Below, piece after piece: positions 28,669 through 37,900 of a stretch of DNA of 64,000 nt. A model generated the notes under the pieces. The model made no database searches. It saw nothing but the letters and a program-made list of their open reading frames with translations, and was not told the DNA's origin. Position 1 is the first letter of the stretch. Every line of letters starts with the position of its first letter. The stretch lies in NCBI GenBank assembly GCA_002715965.1, contig PBAL01000047.1, forward strand, positions 1-64,000. The letters run 5' to 3'. This stretch comes from Verrucomicrobiales bacterium. Lineage in GTDB: Bacteria; Verrucomicrobiota; Verrucomicrobiia; Limisphaerales; JAYPXF01. A program made the translations under genes and the position numbers.

Positions 28669-30111
28669 ATGCGACCACTGTTCTTCCTCTGCCTGATCGC
28701 CTCAAACCTGTTCGCTGCCGAAGCGAAGCGCGTTTTTCGCGCCGGGGCTGCGACGAGCAACATCACCCCGAAATTGGGAACACCCTTGATCGGCGGATTC
28801 AATCCACGCGGCTCGACTCACATTCACGACGATCTGAATGCGCGCTGTCTGGTGCTGGATGACGGGGAGACCAAGCTGGCCTTCGCCATTGTCGACAATG
28901 TGCAATTCCCACGAGAGATCCATGACGGCGCAAAGGAACTGATTCATAGAGCAACTGGATTGCCCAAGCAGAACATACTCATTGCCGCAACTCACACGCA
29001 TTCCGCACCCAGCCTGCGTGGGCCGAGTTACACCGTGCTTGGTGAGCCATGGGATGACTATCAGAAGTTCGTCGTCCAACGAATCGCCGACGGTGTCCAA
29101 CGGGCATTCAATCAAATGGAACGGGCGCGCATCGGCTGGGGTGTGGGCGAGGTGCCGGATCATGTCTTCAATCGTCGCTGGCTGCTGAAGGGCGGGCAGA
29201 AGGTGACAAATCCATTCGGCGACGAAGAGACCGCCGTCATGAATCCGGGGCGTTATGTGAAACAACTCCTCAAGCCCGCCGGCCCCGTCAACTCGGCGGT
29301 CTACTTCATCTCTCTCGAAGCCACCGATGGTCGTCCGATCGCACTCCTCGGAAACTACTGGCTGCACTACGTCGGCCGGACCATGACCGGACATGTTTCC
29401 GCAGACTATTTCGGCATCTTCAGCGAGCGCATGAAGGAACTGCTCGGACACCCCGGCCAGGACCCGCCCTTCGTCGGCATGCTCAGCAACGGGGCCAGCG
29501 CGGACATTAACAACAACGATTATGCGAACTACGGCAAACAACGCCGATACGAACCCTACGAGAAGATGCGCGAAGTGGCGGAAGATGTCGTTCAGGAAGT
29601 CCTGCGCGTGCGAAAGAGCATCAAGCATCGCGATTGGGTGAAACTCGGCGCAGCCCAGTCTGACCTCACCTTGAAACGCCGACGTCCGAGTCCCGAGTTG
29701 ATCGCCCGTTGTCGGCGTGTCCTCGCCAATCCGATTCCCGATTCAAAGGATTATCAGCGGGAAGCCATATTCGCCCGCCGAGCTCTCGATGCCGCCAAAT
29801 GGCCGGAGACGACCAAAGCCCTGGCGCAGACCTTTCGCATCGGCGATCTCGGCATCGCCTCCCTCCCTTTCGAAATCTTCACCGAAATCGGATTCGAAAT
29901 TCAGAAGCGAAGTCCCTTCAAGGAAACAATCGTCATCGAGCTCGGCAATGGAGGCCTCGGCTACCTGCCTTCTCCCCGCCAGCACGAACTCGGCGGCTAC
30001 GAAACCTGGCTCACTGTCAGCAGCGTCGAGAAAGATGCCTCCCCCAAGCTGGTGGATACATTAAGTGAATTGTTTTCGACACTGAAAACCCGTCGAGACG
30101 AATCAAATTAG
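28669..30111 (+). CDS. Neutral/alkaline ceramidase-like secreted hydrolase
   Basis: A 480-residue protein with a signal peptide (MRPLFFLCLIASNLFAAEAK). The start of the mature part, RAGAATSNITPKLGTPLIGGF, and the block NILIAATHTHSAPS near residue 105 are signatures of the neutral/non-lysosomal ceramidase N-terminal domain family, a zinc amidohydrolase fold; later parts GMLSNGASADINNNDY and IASLPFEIFTEIGFEIQKRSP fit too. True ceramidases are longer and carry a C-terminal immunoglobulin-like domain, which is missing, so the substrate in these bacteria is probably something else. The upstream frame stays open far back into the PhoD gene, but the ATG at 28669, eight bases after that gene's stop, gives the signal peptide. 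Confidence 0.85.
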   Translation: MRPLFFLCLIASNLFAAEAKRVFRAGAATSNITPKLGTPLIGGFNPRGSTHIHDDLNARCLVLDDGETKLAFAIVDNVQFPREIHDGAKELIHRATGLPKQNILIAATHTHSAPSLRGPSYTVLGEPWDDYQKFVVQRIADGVQRAFNQMERARIGWGVGEVPDHVFNRRWLLKGGQKVTNPFGDEETAVMNPGRYVKQLLKPAGPVNSAVYFISLEATDGRPIALLGNYWLHYVGRTMTGHVSADYFGIFSERMKELLGHPGQDPPFVGMLSNGASADINNNDYANYGKQRRYEPYEKMREVAEDVVQEVLRVRKSIKHRDWVKLGAAQSDLTLKRRRPSPELIARCRRVLANPIPDSKDYQREAIFARRALDAAKWPETTKALAQTFRIGDLGIASLPFEIFTEIGFEIQKRSPFKETIVIELGNGGLGYLPSPRQHELGGYETWLTVSSVEKDASPKLVDTLSELFSTLKTRRDESN

Positions 30112-30146
30112 TTTTGCCTCCTTATCCCAAAGCCTCGAATTCCCTT

Positions 30147-32105
30147 ATGAAAACCATCACCTCGTGCGTAGCGGCCATGACCGTCGCAGGTGCAGCCCTC
30201 GCTGCAGAGTTCCCGGAAAACCTGAAGAAGGAGAACGTGGCAGCCTGGTGCATCGTTCCCTTTGACGCGAAGAAGCGAGGACCGACTGCGCGTGCAGAGA
30301 TGTTGAAGGAGCTCGGTTTGATGCGTTGCGCATATGACTGGCGCGCGCAACATGTGAAGGAATTCGAGGACGAAATCCTCCAATACAAGAAACACGGGAT
30401 CGAGTTCTTCGCCTTTTGGGGCGGGCATGAAGAGGCGTTCAAGCTGTTCGAGAAACACAAGATTCATCCCCAGGTCTGGCGCACGCTTCCGAGCCCCAAA
30501 GGCGACTCTCAGGAAGCGAGGGTCAATTCCGCGGCAAATGCCATGGAAGCGCTCGCGAAACGCACGGCACAGATCGACTGCAAGTTCGGTCTCTACAATC
30601 ACGGCGGCTGGGGCGGTGAACCGGCCAACCTTGTCGCTGTCTGCCGCGAACTGCGCCGACGCGGACACGCACACGTCGGCATCGTCTACAACTGGCATCA
30701 CGGTCATGGACACATCGATGACTGGGCGCAGTCTCTCGAACTGATGAAGCCCTACCTTCTCTGCCTCAACCTCAACGGCATGAACACCGGCGCAAACCCC
30801 AAAATTCTTCCCTTGGCACAAGGCGAACACGACCGGGCAATGCTGAAGACAGTGATCGAAAGCAATTACAAAGGACCGGTGGGAATCCTCGATCACCTGA
30901 GCCAGTTCGATGCGAAACAAACCCTGCACGATAATCTCGTCGGCCTTGAGTGGTTGAAAAAGGAAATCACCAAGCCCGGCTCCGGCGGTCCCAAGCCCAA
31001 ACCGACTGCAATCGCCAAGTCAGTTTCCGCTCCTCGACCCAAATCCGAACCCAAGGCAACCGCGTCCCTCGGCCCGTCGTTCGGCAAGGCCCTCACCGGC
31101 GGATTGGCCGTCGAGGGCAAACCCGAGTGGCGGGAACCGCCGATCACCGTCGAGTGCCGCGTGAAACTCATCGATGCCAATGGATACAACATCCTGATCG
31201 CCAGCGACACCAAGGCATCGAAAACCCACTGGGAAATCTTCACGATGCCGCGTTCCGGCATCCTCCACGCCTACCTCCCCGGTGCCGACCCGGATCACGT
31301 CACCAGCAAGGTCAGTATCACGGACAATCAATGGCACGCCGTCGCAATGCAATACGCAGCCAATCGCGTGGCACTCTGGGTGGATGGCAAGAAGGTGGCC
31401 GATCAACCCATCACTCTGAAACCCAGCAGAAAAGTTATTCCCGGCGGCTTGGCCTTTGCGCGGCTCGTCAGTGGCGCTCTTCGACTTCGTGGAGCCATTG
31501 ACGAGGTGCGTATCCGGAAAGGAATCCACGAGGACATCTCCAGAGTTTCAAAGATGCCATTCACACCGGGAGCAAAGAACGAACTTGGGCTTTGGAACTT
31601 CAACAATCTCAGCAGCAAATCCGCTCAGACCAAACCGACAGCTGCCATGCCATTTCCCAAGGCGCCCCTGGACAAAAACAACCCGTGGTTTCGCGAACAC
31701 ATCAATCGTGACCGCGTTTACGATTTCTATGCCAAACAGGCACTTCACTACGGCAATATGGATGCCAAGGACGTCCCCCGCATTCTTCCCGAGTTCCCCG
31801 GCATCGATGGAGGCGATCAAGGGCATTGGGGAAATCAAAACGACAAGGACACCTGAAGTGACGGTCGTGTGCACGACGTCGACCATGGCTCGATGGTCAG
31901 CGGGGTATTTCGCGGTGCAGGCAAGACGATGGCCCGAGCAGTTTGCGTGTCGCTTCCCGAAAACGTAGATGCCGTGTTCAACCAGGATAACCTGCGCTTC
32001 GAACTGGCGAAATCGATGAATCCAGGCAAGCCACCCGAGCCCGTCAGAAAGGCCAAATTCACCGGACCGTGGTCGTATGGCGCCGTTCCTCCCGAATTGG
32101 AATGA
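30147..32105 (+). pseudogene. TIM-barrel/LamG/DUF6797 protein interrupted by an in-frame TGA
   Basis: A signal peptide (MKTITSCVAAMTVAGAALAA) is followed by a sugar-isomerase/epimerase-like TIM barrel (to about 275; YKKHGIEFFAFWGGHEE, GHAHVGIVYNWHHGHGHIDD), a proline/lysine linker, a LamG domain (about 310-480) and the start of DUF6797 (PWFREHINRDRVYDFYAKQA, PGIDGGDQGHWGNQND). A TGA at 31854-31856 replaces what is normally tryptophan, yet the same frame continues with VHDVDHGSMVSGVFRGAGK and LPENVDAVF, further DUF6797 sequence, ending at 32105. Family members are usually followed by a dehydrogenase/heme region, absent here. So the gene has a nonsense mutation and a 3' truncation. A 569-residue TIM-LamG protein could still be made. 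Confidence 0.75.
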
Positions 32106-32125
32106 TCAGATGTATGCAATCGAAC

Positions 32126-32274
32126 CGCTAATTCACGCTCATCGACGCTGATGCTGGCAGCCTGATACTGTCGCGCGATCAATGCCGCATCATCCTCCAT
32201 TCAAGTAAGTCGGTTCTCACGGCAACGTCCCCCTTTGTTCCCCTTCCATCAGAGTCGATTAGCGTGAATTAGCG
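32126..32274. repeat. Inverted repeat, 21-bp arms
   Basis: The arm at 32126-32146 (beginning CGCTAATTCACGCT) pairs with 32254-32274 at 20 of 21 positions; about 107 bp lie between. It sits between the truncated DUF6797 gene and the end of the minus-strand gene at 32332, where it might serve as a shared terminator structure. A 15-bp part, AACCGCTAATTCACG, recurs at 56172-56186, so it belongs to a dispersed family. No gene was found in the 32106-32331 interval. Confidence 0.6.
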
Positions 32275-32331
32275 CTTTCCGGCCGAACAATTCCAAACGC
32301 GTTCGCAATCGAATTCATCGGCTTGCAGCTG

Positions 32332-33879
32332 TTACCGAATCGAGCACTGCAAACCGGTCGGCACTTGTTGTCCATCGAGGAGCAGGCCCAATTCGAAAAA
32401 CATCAGCATCAATGAATCTCCATAACTGACGGATGTGTAGTACGGGTGACTTTGACGACGTTCGGAGGAATACGGCAAAGGCTTGTCTCCATCGAAGAAC
32501 AACTTCCGTGAGTGGTCGGCCAGGCGACGAGAGTCCTGCAAATACTTGTCTTCCTTTGAGATATGCCACGCGACATGCAGCAACGCCATGACCGGAGCGA
32601 TCGTCTTGGGCGTGAGGTAACCGGGAGCGGAAGGCTCGGAACCCAGATAGCGATCAGCAGTGGCGAGGACCAGATCCCGATAGCGCTCGTTGGGCTGTTG
32701 GCGATCTCGGTAGGCACACAACAACGCGTGTCGCGCGTCGGTATACGATCCGGCTCCGTAGACCGATGCCCATAACCCGCCGTATGGCGCGTAACGCTGG
32801 TTGATAAATGCCATCGGATAATTCGGTCGCGCCTTGCGCATGCCCGCGTTGGTCACTTCACCGGTGGCAGTGTCAGCAATCTTGGGAAAGCCTTTTCCGT
32901 CTGGCCTGAGATCGAACTTCAAGTCGAGGACTGCTTCGTCGATCGAACGAATGAACTTCTGCAGATCAGACTTTAGCGGATCAGGCAACTTGGTCGATGC
33001 CTCCCGGCCATCTACCGCGAGCGCCAGGTTGTGAAGAATAAAAGCAACCTGGGGCGATTTGCCTTCAAAGCGAATCAATCCGCTCTCCGGATGTTGCCAA
33101 CGACGCAGTGCCTTCAGGAATTGCCGGATGGGCACGAGGAGTTCGTCATCTTTGGTCGCCGCGTAAACTGAGGCCCAAGTGTCCAGGTAGAAGCCGATCT
33201 GTCGGGCAAACTCATAGCCCTTGCGCGGACCATGCTTGGAGTAATTCGCATGTCGTGAAAATTCACAGGTCTTCTGGTCATAAACCTGATGATCCCAAAG
33301 ACCCTTGGCAAACTTCAGCGCGGCTTTTGGCGCCAGCTTGCAGGTCGTGTCCCAGTGAATCCAGGGACCATAAAACTCATGAATGTCGGACACGCGGAAC
33401 TCTCCGCGCTGAACACTCCCCAGGGTCACCCGATCGACGATCAAATCCCACGCCAGGTGCTCGCCCCACGCAACAAATCCGGTCACCTCACTCTGGGTGT
33501 TCTTGAAAAACCATTCGATCGAATCACGCGCCGATTGCCGATACATCGGTTTGCCCGTGACGATTGTGAGGTTTTCAAGAAGTTGATGCAGATCGATGTG
33601 ATACATCGGATTGCAACCCGTGCTCGAATCAGCCGCCCGGAACAGACCGGAATAGATACCCAGCGTACGTTTCGATGTCTCCTGCGGCATACGCATCGTG
33701 CGCAGATCGATCGTATCCACAAACGACGGCGAATGCCGCTCACCATAACGATCCCTCCCCTCATTGATCATGGTATCCGCATACTCCTGCGCCATCCGGA
33801 AGTAGATGTTCGTCGCCCCCTCCATGGCGAGAAGCCCCAGATGCAAACAAATGCAACAAATCAGAAATCTCAGACGCAT
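32332..33879 (-). CDS. Secreted helical-toroid-type protein, possibly glycan-active
   Basis: A 515-residue protein with a signal peptide (MRLRFLICCICLHLGLLAMEGA). The body is alpha-helical with evenly spaced aromatic and glycine motifs (LWDHQVYDQKTCEFSRH, YEFARQIGFYLDTWASVYAA, LKALRRWQHPESGLIRFEGK, YAPYGGLWASVYGAGSYTDA, VMALLHVAWHISKEDKYL), the pattern of (alpha/alpha)6 toroid glycosidases and polysaccharide lyases. I cannot name the exact family or the catalytic residues. The start at 33879 was chosen for the signal peptide; the open frame extends further upstream to 34209 into the divergent DUF1501 gene and is not credible there. The 148-bp divergent interval to 34028 must hold both promoters. 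Confidence 0.75.
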   Translation of the reverse strand: MRLRFLICCICLHLGLLAMEGATNIYFRMAQEYADTMINEGRDRYGERHSPSFVDTIDLRTMRMPQETSKRTLGIYSGLFRAADSSTGCNPMYHIDLHQLLENLTIVTGKPMYRQSARDSIEWFFKNTQSEVTGFVAWGEHLAWDLIVDRVTLGSVQRGEFRVSDIHEFYGPWIHWDTTCKLAPKAALKFAKGLWDHQVYDQKTCEFSRHANYSKHGPRKGYEFARQIGFYLDTWASVYAATKDDELLVPIRQFLKALRRWQHPESGLIRFEGKSPQVAFILHNLALAVDGREASTKLPDPLKSDLQKFIRSIDEAVLDLKFDLRPDGKGFPKIADTATGEVTNAGMRKARPNYPMAFINQRYAPYGGLWASVYGAGSYTDARHALLCAYRDRQQPNERYRDLVLATADRYLGSEPSAPGYLTPKTIAPVMALLHVAWHISKEDKYLQDSRRLADHSRKLFFDGDKPLPYSSERRQSHPYYTSVSYGDSLMLMFFELGLLLDGQQVPTGLQCSIR

Positions 33880-34027
33880 GCGAAATCCAAGTCCGATCCG
33901 CACACGATGTCGAGTCCAGGCGACGAAAACTGGCAGGTTGAACGCTGAAGGAACTTCACTGAGCGTCAATCCATCCGATTGAGAGAAGCGCTTCACAATT
34001 GAGCAACGAAGGCCTACAATTCGCCCA

Positions 34028-35419
34028 ATGCCCGCGCCCAACCATATACCACCGCTTGCCCGTTCGCTGCTGCGACGGGACTTCCTGCGGTTTGGTGCAC
34101 TGGGGCTTTCGCTACCGCAGTTCTTATCCCTCAACGCGACGGCGAAGGTGGCCGAGAAGGGGTTTGGCAGGGCAAAGTCCTGCATCGTCATGTTCGCTTG
34201 GGGCGGCATCAGTCACTTGGATTCCTGGGATCCCAAACCCAGCGCACCGAGCGAAATCCGCGGCGAGTTTCTTCCGATTCACACTTCCGTTCCCGGCGTC
34301 CTGGTCGGCGAGCATATGCCGTTGATCGCAAAGCAGATGCATCACATGACGGTGGTGCGCAGCGTACATCATCGCGCGCCTTCACATCGTTCGGCAGCCT
34401 ATTGGAACCTCACGGGACACCAACCACCGAAACTCGACGGCGATTGGAACGCCACCCGCAATGATTGGCCGTGTATCGGCTCGATGGTGGCAGCCGCCAA
34501 GAGCAATGAACGCGTGAACGAGGCACTGCCGACGGCCGTCTCCCTGCCCTACCCGTTGGCCGATGGCGGCAAGGCCAATGGCCAGGACGGAGGATTTCTT
34601 GGCACCGCTTTTGACCCGGCCATCTTTCGTCCAACCAGCGGCGATCCGTATAAGGGTGTTTCACCAACGTCCGGGCACATTGATCTCAATTTCCCGCCGG
34701 GTTTGAACGATGCCCGCGCCCATGCACGCCGTTCCTTGTTGGGCGAGGTCGGGTCGGTCATCGGTTCACCGAAGGACACCGCGTCTTTCGAACAATCGCG
34801 CCAGGACGCCTTGGAAATGATGTTGAGTCCCGACGTCCGCAAAGCCTTCGATCTCGATCGCGAACCACGACGCGTGCGTGAGGCTTACGGCGATCACATC
34901 TGCGGTCAAAGCACGCTGCTGGCGCGACGGCTTTCTGAGGCGGGTGTGCCGTTGACGACGGTATATTGCGCCGCCGGCGATCTGAACGGTTCGAGAGGCG
35001 ACCACTTTGATACGCACGGATACAATTTCAAACGCCTGAGGAGGGACATGCTGCCTCCCTACGACCGGGCCTCGAGCGCATTGCTGGAAGATCTGCATCA
35101 ACGCGGTCGCCTCGAAGATACTTTGGTTTGCTGGCTCACGGAATTTGGCCGGACACCCAGGATCAACGGTCAGGCAGGTCGGGATCATTTTCCCAATTGC
35201 TACTCCGTGGCCTTCGCTGGTGCCGGCATCAAGGAGGGACACGTCTACGGCCGGTCGAACGCCATCGGCTACGAACCCGCCGACGCAGCCTGTGGGCCAG
35301 CCGATCTCCACGCCACGATCTTTCATGCCCTTGGCATCGATCCGCACCTTGAGATCCACGATCAGGTCGGTCGTCCTTTTCAGATTTGCGACGGCAAACG
35401 CCTGCCACTCTTTGCGTGA
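34028..35419 (+). CDS. DUF1501 Tat-exported protein
   Basis: A 463-residue intact DUF1501 protein, a family related to alkaline-phosphatase/sulfatase-like enzymes and exported by the Tat route: LLRRDFLRFGALGLSLPQFL (R16-R17). Family landmarks are CIVMFAWGGISHLDSWDPKP, HMTVVRSVHHRAPSHRSAAY, YGDHICGQSTLLARRLSEAG, WLTEFGRTPRINGQAGRDHF and ALGIDPHLEIHDQVGRPF. DUF1501 genes normally follow a DUF1549/DUF1553 cytochrome gene; here none is present, so this copy is an orphan. GRDHF at the position of the family GRDHW lines up with the nonsense codon in the broken copy at 25971. It is directly followed (no gap) by the gene at 35420. Confidence 0.9.
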   Translation: MPAPNHIPPLARSLLRRDFLRFGALGLSLPQFLSLNATAKVAEKGFGRAKSCIVMFAWGGISHLDSWDPKPSAPSEIRGEFLPIHTSVPGVLVGEHMPLIAKQMHHMTVVRSVHHRAPSHRSAAYWNLTGHQPPKLDGDWNATRNDWPCIGSMVAAAKSNERVNEALPTAVSLPYPLADGGKANGQDGGFLGTAFDPAIFRPTSGDPYKGVSPTSGHIDLNFPPGLNDARAHARRSLLGEVGSVIGSPKDTASFEQSRQDALEMMLSPDVRKAFDLDREPRRVREAYGDHICGQSTLLARRLSEAGVPLTTVYCAAGDLNGSRGDHFDTHGYNFKRLRRDMLPPYDRASSALLEDLHQRGRLEDTLVCWLTEFGRTPRINGQAGRDHFPNCYSVAFAGAGIKEGHVYGRSNAIGYEPADAACGPADLHATIFHALGIDPHLEIHDQVGRPFQICDGKRLPLFA

Positions 35420-36196
35420 ATGGAGGCCATTGATTTCAATCGCTCCTTTGTAACCTTTCGTATCGACACGGAGGTCCGGCAACCGCTGACAGTCTCACAC
35501 AAGCCGCCCTTCAGCCTGAACAACGCCCGGATCCCGATCGAGTGTCGTTGCACCATCAGTGAGAAGAAATCAGGCGCCAAGCAGACCTTTGTCCTGGGTG
35601 CCAGTTGCAAGACCGAACGGGTGGGAGTTGAAGAAGACATCTGGACGCAACCCAATGCCGACTACTGCCCAATCTTTTCCGAAGACCGATTTCTCAATTT
35701 GAAAACATACGCGAGGGTGGGAACGGAGGTAGACCGTTATCCGCCAGGCAGTGGCACGCAATCTGACCGACAAAGCGGACGAATCGAACACACCTTCGAC
35801 AGTGTCCGGATCGACATAACCGCTGTCGAAGGAGAGGCATTGGAGTCAGCTCAAGAGATCGTCACCGCGGTTCTGGCAAACCAACTCCTGGTCGCGCACA
35901 CAGAATTGGAGAACGACCGGTATCACGCATTGATCGAATATCCGGTCAAGACCATCAACGCCAACGAAAGGGACTGGATCTACCAGACCGATACCGGCCC
36001 GGTGCTCTTTCCTGACCTGTCGCGGGATCCGACTTCACTGATGTCAAGATTGGAACTGGCATTCGCAGCATTCAACAATCCCAAGTGGATCGAGTTCCTC
36101 CTCCGCGTCCCGACCAACGTCGCCGATGGAGCGGATGTCTACCACTATTCGCGCTCCGTCCGATGCGACGCCCACAACCAGATCATCCGACTTTGA
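35420..36196 (+). CDS. Protein of unknown function downstream of DUF1501
   Basis: A 258-residue protein whose ATG begins on the base after the DUF1501 stop codon. No signal peptide or membrane segment is seen. The N-terminal half is beta-rich (MEAIDFNRSFVTFRIDTEVR, ARIPIECRCTISEKKSGAKQ) and mentions of paired aromatic/acidic residues recur (EEDIWTQPNADYCPIFSED); the C-terminal half has mixed helices (LTSLMSRLELAFAAFNN-like region near 210). I do not recognise the family. The abutting start suggests co-translation with DUF1501, and the next gene begins two bases after its stop, so the three form one transcription unit. Confidence 0.6.
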   Translation: MEAIDFNRSFVTFRIDTEVRQPLTVSHKPPFSLNNARIPIECRCTISEKKSGAKQTFVLGASCKTERVGVEEDIWTQPNADYCPIFSEDRFLNLKTYARVGTEVDRYPPGSGTQSDRQSGRIEHTFDSVRIDITAVEGEALESAQEIVTAVLANQLLVAHTELENDRYHALIEYPVKTINANERDWIYQTDTGPVLFPDLSRDPTSLMSRLELAFAAFNNPKWIEFLLRVPTNVADGADVYHYSRSVRCDAHNQIIRL

Positions 36197-36197
36197 T

Positions 36198-37262
36198 GTG
36201 AATAATCTTCGTTCTATCCGGCTTCGTCCGGCTTTGTTCCTCGCTTCCTGCCTGTCTCTGCTGTCCGGATCATCAATGATTGCCGGCGATCTTTCTCCGG
36301 CGCCGGCGGGATCGTTTTCGATTGTGGTCATTCCCGACACCCAGCACTACCGGGGGCGCGGAACCAAGGGAAGTGGCAAGGACACGCAACCGCTGAGCAA
36401 CGAGGTGTTCGAGGGATACACGGATTGGATCGCGGCCAACCTGGAACGACAACGTATTGTATTCGTCAGCCACGCCGGCGACATCGTGGACATCAACAAC
36501 CGGGCGCAATGGGCCTTGGCACGGCGCTGCATGGACAAGCTGCATGGTCGTGTTCCCTACGGCATCTCGGTCGGCAACCATGACATGACTGCCGCCGGTG
36601 ATTCCTCGCTGTTTCAGGAGTTCTTCCCCAGTTCGCGCTTTGTCGGTTTCGATTGGTATGGCGGTACGTTTGAAAATCCAGAAGGCAGACCGGCGATCTC
36701 CGGCAACAACGCCAACAGCATGCAATTGTTTGCGGCCGGCGGAATGAAATTCGTCGTCCTGCACCTGGAATGCAACGCCCCGGACGACGTTCTCAAATGG
36801 GCCGACTCCGTCCTGCGCCGGCACGCCGATCGACACGCGATGATCACGACCCACATGGGCCTGGGCCCGCGCGACAAACCGAAGCTGGCCAGCGATTATT
36901 TCGACGCGCCCAAGGGCCGGATGACCTGGACGAAGCGGCACGGCAAGCGCGGGAATTCACCGCAGCAGATGTGGGACAAGTGTTTCAGCAAGCACGCCAA
37001 CCTCTTCCTGCTCTGCTGCGGCGACCAGAGCCGTACCCAGGCCATGCGTCTGAAATCAACGGGCCGGAATGGCAACACGGTGCATGAACTCTTGTCGGAC
37101 TACGGGGCAAATGGACTTCGTGTCATGCGCTTCATCCCGACGGCCGATCGCATCGAAGTCCGCACCTGGAATCCGCTCACGGGCGCGCTTTGCGAATCGA
37201 CGAAGATTGTCAAGGATCGCAGCCAGCATCAGTTCATGCTGTCACATGACATGAGCCGATAG
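36198..37262 (+). CDS. Secreted calcineurin-like metallophosphoesterase
   Basis: A 354-residue phosphoesterase with the full set of calcineurin-type motifs: VVIPDTQHY (D of motif I), VSHAGDIVDINN (motif II), GISVGNHDMT (GNHD, motif III), HAMITTHMG (motif IV) and LFLLCCGDQSRT at the last metal site, where the usual GHxH is changed to CGDQS. The GTG at 36198 is chosen because it lies just after the upstream stop and gives a normal signal peptide (NNLRSIRLRPALFLASCLSL); longer ATG starts would overlap the upstream gene by 24 codons. It would act in the periplasm on an unknown phosphoester. It ends a three-gene run starting with DUF1501. Confidence 0.85.
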   Translation: MNNLRSIRLRPALFLASCLSLLSGSSMIAGDLSPAPAGSFSIVVIPDTQHYRGRGTKGSGKDTQPLSNEVFEGYTDWIAANLERQRIVFVSHAGDIVDINNRAQWALARRCMDKLHGRVPYGISVGNHDMTAAGDSSLFQEFFPSSRFVGFDWYGGTFENPEGRPAISGNNANSMQLFAAGGMKFVVLHLECNAPDDVLKWADSVLRRHADRHAMITTHMGLGPRDKPKLASDYFDAPKGRMTWTKRHGKRGNSPQQMWDKCFSKHANLFLLCCGDQSRTQAMRLKSTGRNGNTVHELLSDYGANGLRVMRFIPTADRIEVRTWNPLTGALCESTKIVKDRSQHQFMLSHDMSR

Positions 37263-37362
37263 CGGGCGCATTTAAGAGGAGCCCCGTAGCAACGTCCCTT
37301 GAACGTTTATTGCTTAGCCAACCTTGCGGCAGAAAAACGGTCGATTACAACGAAGGCCCTTG

Positions 37363-37491
37363 TAGGATGGGCCATCTACCCGTCCAAGGACGCGTGGCCT
37401 GACAACCAAATGGTGAGTCGAATTCTCCGAACGGTTCGTCTGCCACAAGTGCCTTTTATCGCTCAACCGGACAGGCAGATTGCCCATCCTA
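37363..37491. repeat. Inverted repeat, 23-bp arms (TAGGATGGGC type)
   Basis: TAGGATGGGCCATCTACCCG at 37363 (arm to 37385) pairs with 37469-37491, ending TTGCCCATCCTA, at 20 of 23 positions with an 83-bp spacer. Such GGATGGGCATC-type intergenic repeats are familiar from verrucomicrobial genomes. It occupies the interval between the phosphoesterase gene and the DUF3311 gene; the rest of 37263-37684 holds a tight hairpin ACGCCC-AAA-GGGCGT at 37569-37583 and no recognised gene. Confidence 0.65.
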
Positions 37492-37684
37492 CGGCTCTTG
37501 TTGCGAATCCAACTGAATAGAGACGGCTTAGTCTGGTATACCTCTCCCAATTTGACCGTGTGTCTCTAACGCCCAAAGGGCGTGGCTACGGCGCGAGAGC
37601 ATCACTCGAATGCGCCCGGTGAAATCCGTGCGGCAATCCGGTCCTTGTCAGGCCGGAATGGACCGGGTGATAGTGCCAATCCTT

Positions 37685-37894
37685 ATGAGGACCAAATTGT
37701 ATCTGGTTCTTCTCTGCTTTGTGCTGGCGGGGTTGCCCTGGCTGTTTCCCGCGGGTTCTTCAAGCCGCGTGCTTGGATTCCCGTGCTGGGCGATTTACAG
37801 CCTGGCGGTAAGCGCAGTCTACGCCTGCGTCGTGTCGTTCGTTGTCTGGCGCTTCTGGGAGATTGGGGAGGATGGATCCGAGCGTGGTGATTGA
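37685..37894 (+). CDS. DUF3311-type small membrane protein
   Basis: A 69-residue protein with two hydrophobic segments (LYLVLLCFVLAGLPWLFPAG and WAIYSLAVSAVYACVVSFVV) and the PWLFP and GFPCW spacing typical of the small DUF3311-like proteins encoded just before sodium:solute symporters. They are thought to assist or form part of the transporter. ATG 37685 is preferred; a longer in-frame start would add 25 residues without features. The symporter gene starts 6 bp downstream. Confidence 0.75.
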   Translation: MRTKLYLVLLCFVLAGLPWLFPAGSSSRVLGFPCWAIYSLAVSAVYACVVSFVVWRFWEIGEDGSERGD

Positions 37895-37900
37895 CGCCTG

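Noticed and set aside
31854..31856. TGA as a tryptophan codon (genetic-code reassignment), suggested by two conserved Trp positions read as TGA
   Set aside because: Many intact genes in the window end properly at TGA (for example the ATGA overlaps), and both suspicious TGAs lie in genes that are damaged in other ways, so simple nonsense mutation is the better explanation.
33880..34209. N-terminal extension of the minus-strand toroid-type protein into the divergent interval and the DUF1501 gene
   Set aside because: The extension has no protein-like features and would overlap the start of DUF1501; the signal peptide begins at 33879.
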